Part shown: piece by piece, positions 54,234 through 63,788 of the stretch | How the letters are laid out: every line of letters begins with the position of its first letter | Position numbering within the stretch: position 1 is the stretch's first letter | Assembly: GCF_016859125.1 (NCBI RefSeq) | Contig: NZ_CP069338.1 | Location: 11,473,501-11,537,500 of the forward strand | Length of the DNA stretch: 64,000 nucleotides | Reading direction: 5' to 3' | Source: Archangium violaceum | Lineage (GTDB): Bacteria; Myxococcota; Myxococcia; Myxococcales; Myxococcaceae | Program-made: the position numbers and the translations under genes | Notes under the pieces: model-generated | Databases searched by the model: none | Told to the model about the DNA's origin: nothing | What the model saw: only the letters and a program-made list of their open reading frames with translations

Positions 54234-54620
54234 ATGCGCGTGAATCTCGCCTTGTCCGCCGCCGTTGCTTCCCTGCTGTTCGCCGCTCCCGTGCTCGCCG
54301 AGCAACCCACCACCACCGGGCAGACGGCGCCCGCCGACCCGTCGGGCCGCCACCACAAGAAGGGGGGGTGGATGCGCCACAGGTTCGAGCGCATGGAGCA
54401 TCGGTTGAACCGGGCCGTCGAGAACGGCCGCCTCACCCGGGAGCAGGCCGATCAGTTCCTCGCCGAGGCCCGGCAGCTCCGCGACGAAACCCGCTCGCTG
54501 CGCGAGGCCAACGGGGGCCGGCTCACCGAGGAGCAGAAGCAGCAGCTCAAGACGCGCAAGCAGGCCCTGCGCGAGAAGGTGCGCGCGGCCATGCAGGCCA
54601 CCCAGCCCCAGGGCAAGTGA
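54234..54620 (+). CDS. Small exported helical protein, unknown function
   Basis: 128 residues from ATG 54234 with GAGGAG about 9 nt before it. Signal peptide with APVLA-EQ cleavage near 24. The mature part is Gln/Arg/Glu-rich and helical (FERMEHRLNRAVENGRLTREQADQFLAEARQLRDETRSLREANGGRLTEEQ), with a basic KKG and HHKK patch. The pattern resembles small periplasmic CpxP/Spy-like chaperones and metal-resistance Spy/ZraP proteins, but the LTxxQ motif is only partly matched (RLTREQAD, RLTEEQKQ). Confident as a periplasmic helical protein, not as Spy. Confidence 0.65.
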   Translation: MRVNLALSAAVASLLFAAPVLAEQPTTTGQTAPADPSGRHHKKGGWMRHRFERMEHRLNRAVENGRLTREQADQFLAEARQLRDETRSLREANGGRLTEEQKQQLKTRKQALREKVRAAMQATQPQGK

Positions 54621-54670
54621 AGAGAGAGGGGTGGAAAACCCCTCCCCCTCACCTCGAGCGGAGAGCCCCG

Positions 54671-55969
54671 CTACCGCGCGTCCTTGACGGTCTGGACGGT
54701 GGGGTTCCTGAACGCGGGGTCCCCGAGGAAGCCGGAGAACATCAACCGGTTGGGCGAGCACCGCCCCGCGTTGGCCACCTTGCCGGGCGTGGAGTTGTCG
54801 ACGAGCACGGAGGACACGGCGGCGGGAGCGGCGGTGGGGTTGCGCTCCAGGAAGAGCGCGGCGAGGCCGGCGACGTGCGGCGCGGCCATCGAGGTTCCAC
54901 TGAGGACATGGGTGGCGCTGTCATCGGAGTTCCAGGCCGAGGAAATCTCATGGCCCGGAGCGAAGACATCCACGCAGCTCCCATGGTTGGAGAAGGAGGC
55001 GCGCTTGTCGTTGCCCTCGGTGGCGCCCACGGTGATGGCCTCGGGAGTCCGCGCGGGAGAACGCGAGCAGGCGTCCTGGTTCTCGTTGCCCGCGGCGACC
55101 ACGAAGGTGACACCCGCGGCGACGGACTGGCGGATCGCGTCATCGAGCGCCTGGCTCTTGGGGCCGCCCAGGCTCATGTTGGCCACGGCGGGGAGCTGCC
55201 GGTTCTGGGTCACCCAGTCCACGCCGGAGATCACCCCGGCCGTCGAGCCGCCACCGCCGCAGTCGAGCACGCGCACCGCGTGGAGATTGACTCCCTTGGC
55301 GACGCCGTAGACACGGCCGCCCACGGTGGCGGCCACGTGCGTGCCATGCCCATGGCAGTCGATGCCCTTCCGGCCATCCGAGAAGACATCGAAGCCGACC
55401 TGCGCGCGCCCATCGAACTCGGAGTGAGAGATGCGGATGCCGGTGTCGAGGATGTAGGCGTGCACGCCCTTGCCGTTGGCGCTGTAGAGGTAGGTGTTGT
55501 CCAGTGGCAGATCGCGCTGATCGATACGGTCGATGCCCCAGGTGGCCTCGGGCTGGCGCTCACCAATGGCCCGCATCACCCCGTTCTCCTCCACGTAAGC
55601 CACCTCGGGATCAGCGGCCATCGCGTGGGCCTGCTCCGGGGTCATCCGGCTCGCGAATCCCCGCAGCGCATGCGCGTACGTGCGGAAGACGCGGCCTCCA
55701 TAACGTGCCGAGAGATTGTCCGCGGCCAGGGCAGGCGCGAGCGGCGTCTCACCCGGACGAGGTGTCCTGAGGACGACGATGTACTCACCCGGAACCACCT
55801 GGTCCACGGTGACGAACTTTCCGGTGCGGACCTCGGACGCGAGGGAGGCCTGTGGGCAGGGCTCTTCGGCCGGCGGTTTGGGAAGGGGGATGCTCTTGGA
55901 AGGGCAACCCACCAGCAAGGATACGGACACAGCGGATACGGCCATCCACGACACGGTACGGAAACGCAT
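54671..55969 (-). CDS. Subtilase (peptidase S8) lipoprotein with I9 propeptide
   Basis: 432 residues. A lipoprotein signal peptide with a LLVGC lipobox (C22) is followed by a propeptide inhibitor-like domain (about 58-128, [14 protein letters not shown] ... VAYVEENGV). Catalytic triad: D175 in YILDTGIR, H208 in [10 protein letters not shown]360 in SGTSMAAP; oxyanion Asn N295 in AAGNENQD. This is a proteinase K-like subtilase, probably acting at the outer surface for feeding or self-processing. No extra C-terminal domain. Upstream the gene of a PKD-like protein reads the same way, separated by 113 nt. Confidence 0.93.
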   Translation of the reverse strand: MRFRTVSWMAVSAVSVSLLVGCPSKSIPLPKPPAEEPCPQASLASEVRTGKFVTVDQVVPGEYIVVLRTPRPGETPLAPALAADNLSARYGGRVFRTYAHALRGFASRMTPEQAHAMAADPEVAYVEENGVMRAIGERQPEATWGIDRIDQRDLPLDNTYLYSANGKGVHAYILDTGIRISHSEFDGRAQVGFDVFSDGRKGIDCHGHGTHVAATVGGRVYGVAKGVNLHAVRVLDCGGGGSTAGVISGVDWVTQNRQLPAVANMSLGGPKSQALDDAIRQSVAAGVTFVVAAGNENQDACSRSPARTPEAITVGATEGNDKRASFSNHGSCVDVFAPGHEISSAWNSDDSATHVLSGTSMAAPHVAGLAALFLERNPTAAPAAVSSVLVDNSTPGKVANAGRCSPNRLMFSGFLGDPAFRNPTVQTVKDAR

Positions 55970-56082
55970 CGCTTCCCCCTGTTGCCAGGAAAATTCCCGG
56001 CTGCCTGTTTCAGTTTAGAGGGACGTCTGACCCACCCATTTCCGGTCCAGGATTGCGCACGCACGTCCAAAACCAGACATGA

Positions 56083-57375
56083 CTACTTCCGAGGCAGCGG
56101 CTCCTGATTCTCGGGAGTCGTGGTGGGCGCCTCTCGCTTGAAGGGACTCCAGGACACCACCACCTCCTTGCCTGTCGCGTCATGGCCATACAGGAAGTCG
56201 AGCAGCTGTTTGATATCAGACGTGGCTTCCGACGCACTCACCGTCACGTAGCCGCGAAAGCCTCCGTGGTCGAGGCTCTCCTCGACATGGATGGCCTCGC
56301 GCCAGGGCCGGGTGGCGGTATCCGCCTGACCGTCCCAATGCAGGGAGATGCGCTCGAGACGATCCCAGGTGATGTCTGTCTCATCCGGGGCGCGGACCAC
56401 CACGTCGCTGCGCCAACCGCCCTCGGGAAGTGGGCGCCAGCGGGAGACCCGCAGGTCGACGGGAGGCGGCGTCTCCATGGGAGGCTGCCCGCGAGAGAGC
56501 ACGAACGCCGTGGCCTCCAGGGGTCCCCCCTGCTCCAAGCGGACCTGGAGTCTCACGGTGAAGCTCCTGACCTCCTGCGCGCCGAGTCCCTGGAGCGCAT
56601 AGGTGTGCTCGACGAGCGGCTCGGAGGTGATCGCGGTGGAGCCATCGCCGAAGTCCCACGTGTACGCGCGGATGCGCTCGCGACCCTGGTACAGCGCCTG
56701 GAACGAGAAAGCTCCGTGTCCTCTCTGGACGACGCCGAGACGGAGCGGCTCGTGGCGCTGACCCTCGCCCTCGCCACAGCGACGGACGTCGAGCTCGACC
56801 TCACGCTCGGCGAGCACGCCGACACGCCGCCCACCGAGGTCCGTACACACCTGGAAGCGCACGAAGTACCTGCCCGCCACTTCGGGCGCTCGCCACTGGA
56901 GCGTTGGACCGGGATGCAGCTCGGCGCCGCCCCCCGAGACAGGCCAGACCCACCGGTAGACCGCACCTGGCTCGGGCTCACCGCCAAGGCGGGCGGATAG
57001 AGCCATCGACTCGCCCGTGCATACCCACGGCCGGTCCCTGTCGATGCCCTCGATCACGACGCTGGAGGCAACCGATACCCGCTCCTCGTGCAGGGCCATG
57101 GAGATCGCATCCGCGGTCGAGATCGCGGGGACTGGCACGCGCGAGGAGGGAGGCGGCACGGGAGCAGGAGGAGCCGAAGTCCGAACCTCCGTGACGGGAG
57201 GACGGCGCTCGGGGACACGGGCAGTTCGGGACGGGGCTTCGCTGGCGGGGCGCTCCCACTCCGTGATGGCGAGCACGAGCAGGACCACCGCGCCCGCGAG
57301 CCCCACGAGGACGCGAGCACGCGCGCTGGAGCCCGGGCGCGCCGGGTTTTCGGGTGGCACGGGAGCGTTCCGCAC
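56083..57375 (-). CDS. Exported/anchored protein with PKD-like domain, unknown function
   Basis: 430 residues from GTG 57375. N-terminal TM (about 21-38, VLVGLAGAVVLLVLAI), a Pro-rich region, then a beta-rich domain (about 100-200), and a PKD-like domain near 240-290 with the classic YTWDFGDGS and VEHTYAL pattern. The remainder has another beta domain (RVSRWRPLPEGGWRSDVVVRA). Membrane-anchored, periplasmic side. Six nt after the stop of the upstream gene, hence one operon with it; PKD modules usually support surface proteins. No enzyme motif. Confidence 0.72.
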   Translation of the reverse strand: MRNAPVPPENPARPGSSARARVLVGLAGAVVLLVLAITEWERPASEAPSRTARVPERRPPVTEVRTSAPPAPVPPPSSRVPVPAISTADAISMALHEERVSVASSVVIEGIDRDRPWVCTGESMALSARLGGEPEPGAVYRWVWPVSGGGAELHPGPTLQWRAPEVAGRYFVRFQVCTDLGGRRVGVLAEREVELDVRRCGEGEGQRHEPLRLGVVQRGHGAFSFQALYQGRERIRAYTWDFGDGSTAITSEPLVEHTYALQGLGAQEVRSFTVRLQVRLEQGGPLEATAFVLSRGQPPMETPPPVDLRVSRWRPLPEGGWRSDVVVRAPDETDITWDRLERISLHWDGQADTATRPWREAIHVEESLDHGGFRGYVTVSASEATSDIKQLLDFLYGHDATGKEVVVSWSPFKREAPTTTPENQEPLPRK

Positions 57376-57381
57376 GAAGCG

Positions 57382-58182
57382 TTAGAACCCGAAGTCGTTC
57401 AGGTGGCGGCGATAGCCCTGTGAGTTGGGCCGGTACCACTGGTTGTCCCAGCCCGTGAAATCCACATCATCGAGCAGACGCTCCGCCTTTCCGTTGAGCG
57501 TGACGGAGTTGATGAGCTGAACCGCCGTGGAGCCCACGTTCCGGGAGACGAGCCAGTCCGAGCCATCGAGGTATTGCGAGGAATGGCGGCTGCAATAGTC
57601 CTGGTAGAAGCAGCCATTGTCGCAGGTGCTCAGGCTGTTGTAGGTGGCGTGCTTGTCTTCGGCGACGTAGAGCGTGGGCCAGCCGCGATAGGCATTGCGC
57701 GAGTCGGCGGCGGTGTCGTACTCGATTTGATCATACGAGTACCAGGCCGACGAATCACAAGCGCTCTTGCGATGGGCGGACATGTAGACCCAGTCGAGCA
57801 GCCACCTGCCGCCGGAGTAATGGACCTCGAGGATCTGGAACTCGGGATCTCCGTCGTGGCCGGTGGTGACACCGGAGTCCTCGAAGAAGGTGTCCATGTA
57901 GAAGATTTGCAGCGTGCGGGTGGAGAAGCTGGTGCTCTTCACCGCGAAGTAGGGGCGCCGGGCCTGGCCGCTCTCACCACTGTCGAACCAGAAGATGGGC
58001 ATGAACCAGAAGGCGACCTGGTACTCGCAGTCATCGTTGAGCCCATCGCGATCGGCGTCCGTGCCGGTACTCCAACAGTCGTCACCATAGGGGATGGAGC
58101 CGAGACCCTCGGCGAGAGCCGGGCCCGGCATGACGAGGAGCAACACCCATGACACGACTGCGATTCTTGCGATGCGGTCCAT
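57382..58182 (-). CDS. Exported Vps62-like protein, unknown function
   Basis: 266 residues from ATG 58182, signal peptide with GPALA-EG cleavage near 26. The mature N-terminus has a thrombospondin-type-3-like calcium motif ([16 protein letters not shown]). The body matches the Vps62/DUF946 type seen in secreted fungal and bacterial proteins ([64 protein letters not shown]). Several Cys likely form disulfides ([14 protein letters not shown]). Precedes the PKD-like gene in one unit. Confidence 0.7.
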   Translation of the reverse strand: MDRIARIAVVSWVLLLVMPGPALAEGLGSIPYGDDCWSTGTDADRDGLNDDCEYQVAFWFMPIFWFDSGESGQARRPYFAVKSTSFSTRTLQIFYMDTFFEDSGVTTGHDGDPEFQILEVHYSGGRWLLDWVYMSAHRKSACDSSAWYSYDQIEYDTAADSRNAYRGWPTLYVAEDKHATYNSLSTCDNGCFYQDYCSRHSSQYLDGSDWLVSRNVGSTAVQLINSVTLNGKAERLLDDVDFTGWDNQWYRPNSQGYRRHLNDFGF

Positions 58183-58396
58183 TCGCGCCTCCGCGAGGGG
58201 GAGCGCGGAGGGTACACCGGAAGGACGTTGACGCAGCGCCACGGGTCCGCAGTCGGACCGCGTGCGGCCCATTCGATGCTCCCCTGCCTGGAACCTGAGC
58301 GGACTGCCGCCCGCCAATGAATCGTGGCGGCACCGGCCTTATCGACAGGGGCACGAAGTCATCTCCCTGGCGGAACCCCGCCCCCCTTACCAACGA

Positions 58397-59197
58397 ATGA
58401 AGACCCCTACCCTGCTGACCACCCTGGCGACGGCACTCGGATTGGGCGCCAGCGCACTGGCCTCCACCCATCCCCTGGAGCAGAGCCCGGAAGAGAAGTC
58501 GTCCTCGATGATCCCGACGAACGCCACCGCCCGTGCCGAGGCGCCCCGCTCCTCCGTGGCGCTGCACGCCCCCATCCGCTACGCGGCCCTCGGCGCCTCC
58601 GACACGGTGGGCGTGGGCAGCCGCACTCCAGCGCGAGAGAACTGGACCGCGCGCATCCGCGCGGCACTGCCAGGGAACACCGTGTACGAGCGCTTCGCCC
58701 GCAGTGGCATCACCCTCGGGGAGGCAATGAAGGTCGAGCTCCCCCGAGCCATCGCCTTCCGGCCCACGCTCGTGACGATGTGGCTCTCGGTGAACGACGC
58801 CCTGGGCCACGTGCCGCTGCCCACCTACCAGAAGTTGCTCCAGGCCACGCTCGAGCGGCTGACGCGGGAAACGAACGCCCAGGTCGTGCTGCTCAACGTC
58901 CCGGACCTCGCCGCCCTCGCCCCGCTCCACGCCTCACCGCAGGCGCGTGCCCAGCTGCGCGAGACGGTGAGCACGTGGAACGCAGCCATCGCCGCCGCGG
59001 CCCGGCCCTACGGCCAGCGCGTCCTGGTGGTGGACCTCCTGCCAGCCTCGAGGCATCTGCCCCAACACGCCGAGTGGATTGCCTCCGATGGCTTCCATCC
59101 GAGTCCCGAGGGTTACCAGCGGCTCGCCGACGTGACACTCGAAGCAATGCACGGCGCGGGGCTGCTGCCGCCAGTGGCCGCTCAGGCACGACCCTGA
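58397..59197 (+). CDS. SGNH/GDSL-type hydrolase, exported
   Basis: 266 residues from ATG 58397 (the frame begins earlier but not protein-like). A signal peptide or anchor at 5-22 precedes the fold: block I ALGASDTVG with catalytic S68, block III WLSVNDALGH with the oxyanion Asn, and block V DGFHPSPEGY with D231 and H234. Such esterases deacylate lipids or acyl groups on polysaccharides; substrate not predictable. Divergent from the Vps62-like gene. An inverted catalytic order and length are normal. Confidence 0.85.
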   Translation: MKTPTLLTTLATALGLGASALASTHPLEQSPEEKSSSMIPTNATARAEAPRSSVALHAPIRYAALGASDTVGVGSRTPARENWTARIRAALPGNTVYERFARSGITLGEAMKVELPRAIAFRPTLVTMWLSVNDALGHVPLPTYQKLLQATLERLTRETNAQVVLLNVPDLAALAPLHASPQARAQLRETVSTWNAAIAAAARPYGQRVLVVDLLPASRHLPQHAEWIASDGFHPSPEGYQRLADVTLEAMHGAGLLPPVAAQARP

Positions 59198-59242
59198 GGA
59201 TCGAAGCGGCTTCGGGCTGCGGTAGAACACCCGCTACCGCTC

Positions 59243-60745
59243 ATGTCGCGAAAACGCACCAGCAAGAAACCCGCCCTCATGGCCACCTCGCTCGTGCTCG
59301 ACGCTTCATCCCAGGCGCCGCTGCACCGGCAGCTCTACGAGGCCCTTCGCGCATCCATCGTCGCGGGCCGTCTGTCTCCGGGGACTCGGCTGCTCTCCAC
59401 GCGCGCCCTGGCCGAGCAGCTCGACCTGTCTCGCAACACGGTGATGAACGCCTACACGCAGCTGCTCGCCGAGGGATACCTCGTCGGTCAGCTCGGCTCG
59501 GGGACGTATGTGGCGCGGGAACTGCCCGAGCGGCGGCCCGCCCAACGCGCGCTCATCCGTCCCCCTTCGAAGGGCGCGAGTCCTCCGCCCATCTCGAAGC
59601 GTGGCACCACCATGGCAGCCGCTCACGCGGGATTGAGCGCCACACTGGGCCTGATCCAGTCCGGCATGGCGTTCCGCCTGGGCACCCCCTCCGTGGATGC
59701 CTTCCCGAGCGAGCTCTGGGGCCGACTGCTCCACCGACGGTGGCAACGCTCCTGGCGGGAGGTGCTGTCCCATCAAGATCCCCGAGGGTACCTCCCCTTG
59801 CGGCAGGCGCTCGCGGACTACCTGGCCACCTCACGCGGCGTGCGCTGTGGCCCGGAGCAGGTCCTCATCGTCAATGGCTCGCAGCAGGCCATCAGCATGG
59901 TCGCCCAGGTCCTGCTCGATCCGGGGGATGCCGTGTGGGTCGAGGATCCCGGCTACATCGTGGCGCAGGGCGTGCTCAAGGCGGCGGGGGCCACGCTCGT
60001 CCACGTCCCCGTGGATGAAGAGGGGCTGAACGTGGAGGCCGCGATCCGGTTGTCTCCGAACGCGAGGCTCGCCACGGTGACGCCCTCGAGCCAGTTCCCC
60101 CTGGGCATCACCCTGAGCCACCGGCGCCGGCTCGAGCTCCTGCAATGGGCCGAGCGCTCGAATGCCTGGGTCTTCGAGGATGACTACGACAGCGAGTACC
60201 GCTACGTCGGCCGACCACTCGCGTGCCTCCAGGGCCTGACGCCTGACGCGCGTGTCCTCTATACGGGCACCTTCAGCAAGGTGCTGACGCCCAACCTGCG
60301 GCTGGGTTACCTCGTGGTCCCGGAGGCCCTGGTGGAGACCTTCGTCGCGGCTCGCATCTTCTCCGACTTCCAGTCCGCGCCCCTGGAGCAGGCCGTCCTC
60401 ACGGACTTCATCACCGAAGGCCACTTCAGCCGACACGTGCGACGCATGAGAACCCTCTACGCCGAGCGGCAGGCCCTGCTCGTCGAGGAGGCCCGGCGTG
60501 AGCTGGCGGGGCTGATCGACATCGGCCCCGCGGACACGGGCATGCACCTGCTGGGCTGGCTGCCCCCGGAAATGGACGATCGCACCGCCGCCGAACGCGC
60601 GGCTGCTGCTGGTATCTCCGCGCCGCCCCTCTCCGCGTTCCGAGGCCAGTCCTCGGGACGTGGCGCGCTGCTACTGGGCTACGCCGCGGTCCCGGAGCGG
60701 GACATTTCCGAGGGAGTCCGGAGGCTGGCCCAGGCCCTCCGCTGA
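59243..60745 (+). CDS. MocR-type PLP-dependent regulator (GntR-aminotransferase fusion)
   Basis: 500 residues. A winged HTH of GntR type at 25-95 (LHRQLYEALRASIVAGRLSPGTRLLSTRALAEQLDLSRNTVMNAYTQLLAEGYL) joins a fold-type I aminotransferase domain, with PLP lysine K346 in GTFSKVLTPNLRLGY and the preceding FEDDYDSEYRY. This is the MocR/PdxR class, which senses PLP or amino acids. It usually controls a nearby gene; the next gene (AhpD-like protein) is read in the same direction 94 nt on. Confidence 0.9.
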   Translation: MSRKRTSKKPALMATSLVLDASSQAPLHRQLYEALRASIVAGRLSPGTRLLSTRALAEQLDLSRNTVMNAYTQLLAEGYLVGQLGSGTYVARELPERRPAQRALIRPPSKGASPPPISKRGTTMAAAHAGLSATLGLIQSGMAFRLGTPSVDAFPSELWGRLLHRRWQRSWREVLSHQDPRGYLPLRQALADYLATSRGVRCGPEQVLIVNGSQQAISMVAQVLLDPGDAVWVEDPGYIVAQGVLKAAGATLVHVPVDEEGLNVEAAIRLSPNARLATVTPSSQFPLGITLSHRRRLELLQWAERSNAWVFEDDYDSEYRYVGRPLACLQGLTPDARVLYTGTFSKVLTPNLRLGYLVVPEALVETFVAARIFSDFQSAPLEQAVLTDFITEGHFSRHVRRMRTLYAERQALLVEEARRELAGLIDIGPADTGMHLLGWLPPEMDDRTAAERAAAAGISAPPLSAFRGQSSGRGALLLGYAAVPERDISEGVRRLAQALR

Positions 60746-60839
60746 CGCCCCGCCTCCAAAGTGGCCCCACGACTTCGCGTGCAAGTGGCTCTCGTCCAGG
60801 GAGGACCCCCTGATTAGAAACCTCCCCAGGAGGAAGCAC

Positions 60840-61307
60840 ATGAAAGCACGCATCAACATCGCGGCGGTGTCCCCTGGGGCGTACCGGGCCATGCTGGGCC
60901 TCGAGAAGTATCTGAGCGAGTGCAGTCTGGAAGAGGGCTTGCTCCACCTCATCAAGCTGCGAGCCTCGCAGATCAACGGCTGCGCCTACTGCATTGACAT
61001 GCACTGGAAGGATTCACGGGCGCTCGGGGAGACGGAACAGCGCCTGTACGGGCTGAACGCCTGGGAGGAAAGCCCCTACTACACGGATCGTGAGCGAGCG
61101 GCCTTCTTGTGGACCGAGTCCCTCACGAACCTCGGCGAGGGACACGTACCGGATTCCGTCTATGAGGCCGTGAAGCCACACTTCTCCGAGCAGGAGCTGG
61201 CCGATCTGACGATGGCCGTGGTCACCATCAACGCGTGGAACCGGATCGCCATCGCCTCTCGCACCGTCCCAGGCGGGTACACCCCCGGGGCGCACGCCCG
61301 GAAGTAG
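60840..61307 (+). CDS. Carboxymuconolactone decarboxylase/AhpD-like protein
   Basis: 155 residues from ATG 60840, with AGGAGG 6 nt upstream. Core of the AhpD-like fold: KLRASQINGCAYCIDMHWKDSRALGETEQRLYGL with redox Cys pair C48 and C51 and H55, the E-x-n-CxxC-x3-H pattern of peroxidase-like AhpD homologues, followed by FLWTESLTNLGEG. Likely an alkylhydroperoxidase; small single-domain member. Probably under control of the MocR protein ahead of it. Confidence 0.87.
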   Translation: MKARINIAAVSPGAYRAMLGLEKYLSECSLEEGLLHLIKLRASQINGCAYCIDMHWKDSRALGETEQRLYGLNAWEESPYYTDRERAAFLWTESLTNLGEGHVPDSVYEAVKPHFSEQELADLTMAVVTINAWNRIAIASRTVPGGYTPGAHARK

Positions 61308-61344
61308 GCCGGCCCGCAAGCGCCTGCTCGCCGCCCCCGCCCCG

Positions 61345-62037
61345 TCAGTTCATCCGTTCCTCGGGGGCGCACAGCCGCGCGCGCAGCGTGGCCACCGGGG
61401 TCTCCCAATGCTCCTCGAACCAGAAGCCGAGGAACAACTGGGACGCGTGGCCACGGTGGTACGCGGCCCACAGCCGCCGCAGGTACTCGGACCGCCCGAC
61501 TCCGGACTGCGGACCCTTGAGGAGCCCGAACGAGCTGTACAGCAGGATGAACGCCGCGGTCCGGATCCCCAGGTTGCCCAGGGCGTACGCCTGCAGCTCC
61601 ATCTCGCCCACCACGTCCGTGCCGTAGCCCGTCAGCACGTGCAACAGGTCATGCGTCTCGCGGTAGCGCTTGCCGATGTAGTCGATGTCGTTCTTGAGCT
61701 CGAGCGTCGTGTCGAAGGGCGAGATCTTGTTGTCGCGGTAATAGCGCGCGAGCTCATGACCGAGCGTTCCCTCGGGCAGGCGCTCGAGCGCGGCCAGATC
61801 CAGCTCCCTGGCCTGTAGCGAAGGGCGCTTGGACAGCATGCGGCGCCCCTCCTCGCTGCGCTGGAGCTGCTGGACGAGCGATGCGTAGACGTTGAGGTCC
61901 AGGCAGATGTTGAGCAGCTGGCCGCAGTTGGGATTCGTGGGTTCGTGCTTGAGCACCCCCAGGCACTGGTACGCCACGCGCAGGCGGGTGGACAGGGAGG
62001 CGTTGTCGGGGAGGAACAGGGTCTGGGGATCGCTCAT
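61345..62037 (-). CDS. Coq4-family protein
   Basis: 230 residues. Diagnostic motif of Coq4: H129-D-x-x-H133 followed after 11 residues by E145 (RETHDLLHVLTGYGTDVVGEMELQ), the metal-site layout of proteins linked to ubiquinone synthesis, where yeast Coq4 carries out oxidative decarboxylation of the ring. Bacterial members lie in various contexts; a quinone role here is inference. ATG 62037 is divergent from the TetR gene, with the palindromic operator between them. Confidence 0.82.
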   Translation of the reverse strand: MSDPQTLFLPDNASLSTRLRVAYQCLGVLKHEPTNPNCGQLLNICLDLNVYASLVQQLQRSEEGRRMLSKRPSLQARELDLAALERLPEGTLGHELARYYRDNKISPFDTTLELKNDIDYIGKRYRETHDLLHVLTGYGTDVVGEMELQAYALGNLGIRTAAFILLYSSFGLLKGPQSGVGRSEYLRRLWAAYHRGHASQLFLGFWFEEHWETPVATLRARLCAPEERMN

Positions 62038-62088
62038 GGGGTTGGCTCACATGACGGGGTATTGGGGGTTGCCCGACGGCTGTGGCAC

Positions 62089-62108
62089 ATGTACACGACC
62101 GTGTACAT
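62089..62108. promoter_or_regulatory. Perfect palindromic operator, site 1 (TetR)
   Basis: ATGTACACG and CGTGTACAT arms of 9 bp, exactly complementary around AC. It lies 52 bp upstream of the Coq4-like gene and 45 bp upstream of the tetR start, the position and length of a TetR-family operator. Confidence 0.75.
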
Positions 62109-62134
62109 CATGGACATAACCTGCTCGCCGTCGT

Positions 62135-62154
62135 AAGTAAACAGCCGTGTACAT
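62135..62154. promoter_or_regulatory. Imperfect operator, site 2 (TetR)
   Basis: The right arm CGTGTACAT is an exact copy of site 1; the left arm AAGTAAACA keeps 6 of 9 bases. Centre lies 46 bp from site 1. The right arm runs into the TetR start codon (62153), so binding here should block its own translation start region. Confidence 0.65.
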
Positions 62155-62734
62155 GCCCGGCCCTACCGAGCCCAAGAAAGCAACGCGCCAGCGCGACGCC
62201 GAGCGCACGCGCACCGCGATCCTCAACGCCGCGCAGACACTGTTCTCGACGCGAGGCTTCGCCAATACCGGCGTGCGAGACGTGGCGGAGCTCGCCGGGG
62301 TGAATTCCGCGCTCGTCGGCCGCTACTTCGGTTCGAAGGAGGGACTGTTCCGCGCGACGTTGGAGCGGGTGATCGACATCTCCCCCATGCTGCATGGAGA
62401 TAGGCGCCGCTTCGGAGCGGACATGGTGGCGACCCTCTTCGACACCCAGGACGCATCAGGCCCGCTGGCGATGATGATCCTCTCGGCGGCCGACCCCGCG
62501 GCGCACGCGGTGAGCGTCGAATTCCTCCAGACGAAGGTGATCGCGCCATTGGCCAGGTGGCTGGGACCACCGGACGGCGAGGGGCGTGCGGCGCGGCTCA
62601 ACATCCTCTGGAGCGGCTTCCTCACCAGTTGGAAGCTGCTGCCCATCCAGCCACTCGCCGGGGCGCGCCTCGCCTCCACCCGCCGCTGGCTGGAGGCCGC
62701 GACCCAGGCGCTCGTCGACGAAGGCTCGAACTGA
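62153..62734 (+). CDS. TetR-family repressor
   Basis: 193 residues from ATG 62153 (GTG 62147 is two codons upstream). N-terminal Tet[51 protein letters not shown]. The variable C-terminal ligand domain has no recognised ligand. Two operator-like palindromes flank its start and lie before the divergent Coq4-like gene, so it probably represses both and itself. The alpha/beta hydrolase that follows, 55 nt on, is likely part of its regulon and may process the inducer. Confidence 0.9.
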   Translation: MPGPTEPKKATRQRDAERTRTAILNAAQTLFSTRGFANTGVRDVAELAGVNSALVGRYFGSKEGLFRATLERVIDISPMLHGDRRRFGADMVATLFDTQDASGPLAMMILSAADPAAHAVSVEFLQTKVIAPLARWLGPPDGEGRAARLNILWSGFLTSWKLLPIQPLAGARLASTRRWLEAATQALVDEGSN

Positions 62735-62789
62735 GTTCCACGACGGGCGCAATCGCGCGGGGCGCTGACACGGTTAGAGGAGCAGAGAC

Positions 62790-63770
62790 ATGAAGCCAGC
62801 CGCGAATCCATTTCACCCCGACCTGCAACGCGCCGCGCGCCTCATCCCGAACGTCACGGCGACCCGGCCGCTGCTCGCCGTGATGCGGTTCCTCATGCGC
62901 CTCCAGCCGAAGCCCCGCGTCCCCGAGGACGTGGCCGTGGAGGACGTGCGGGTGCCCGGGCCCGCGGGGGCGCCGCTGGTGCGAGTGCGGACCTATCGGC
63001 CCCGGACGGTCCAGGGAGCGACGCCGGCTCTCCTGTGGATTCACGGTGGCGGATACATCATGGGCCGGCCGGAGCAGGACGATCTTCTTTGCGTCGACTT
63101 CGCGCGCGAGCTGGGCATCCTCGTCGCCTCCGTGGACTACCGGCTGGCACCCGAGCACCCCTTCCCGGCACCGCTGGAGGACTGCTACGCGGCGCTGCGG
63201 TGGCTCTCCTCCCAGGCGGGGGCACTCGGCGTCCTCCCCGAGCGCATCGCCATCGGCGGGGCGAGCGCCGGCGGGGGGCTCACGGCGGCGCTGGCTCAGC
63301 TGGCGCACGACCGCGAGGAGGTCCGGCCCGTCTTCCAGCTGCTCGTCTACCCGATGTTGGACGACCGCACGACGACGCGCACGGACATCGACGGCACGAG
63401 CCACCGCGCCTGGAACCAGGGCAGCAACGTATTCGGCTGGAGGGCATACCTGGGACGCGAGCCGGGGGGCGCGGAGGTGCCGGCGCATGCCGTGCCCGCG
63501 CGGCGCGAGGACCTCTCGGGACTCCCTCCGGCCTGGTTGGGCGTGGGCACCTGCGACCTCTTCCACGATGAAGACATCGCGTACGCCAGGCGCCTGGAGG
63601 CCGCCGGCGTGCCGTGCGACGCCGTCGTGGTGCCCGGCGCCTTCCACGGCTTCGACGTCATCACCCGTGGCGCCGGAGTCGCGCGCGATTTCCGTGGGCT
63701 CTACACGGCCGCGCTCCGCCGAGCCCTGTTCCCGGCGCCTGGCGTCGTGGAGCACGTGAAGGCGGGCTGA
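62790..63770 (+). CDS. Alpha/beta hydrolase (HSL-type esterase)
   Basis: 326 residues from ATG 62790 with GAGGAG upstream. Hormone-sensitive-lipase family: oxyanion HGGG at 85-88, nucleophile S159 in GGASAGGGLT, D256 in GTCDLFHDED and H286 in GAFHGFD form the triad. Also typical are SVDYRLAPEHPFPAPLEDCYAALRWL. Cytosolic; hydrolyses short-chain esters in known members. Directly after TetR in the same direction. Confidence 0.92.
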   Translation: MKPAANPFHPDLQRAARLIPNVTATRPLLAVMRFLMRLQPKPRVPEDVAVEDVRVPGPAGAPLVRVRTYRPRTVQGATPALLWIHGGGYIMGRPEQDDLLCVDFARELGILVASVDYRLAPEHPFPAPLEDCYAALRWLSSQAGALGVLPERIAIGGASAGGGLTAALAQLAHDREEVRPVFQLLVYPMLDDRTTTRTDIDGTSHRAWNQGSNVFGWRAYLGREPGGAEVPAHAVPARREDLSGLPPAWLGVGTCDLFHDEDIAYARRLEAAGVPCDAVVVPGAFHGFDVITRGAGVARDFRGLYTAALRRALFPAPGVVEHVKAG

Positions 63771-63788
63771 GGGGTGAGGCACCAAGGC

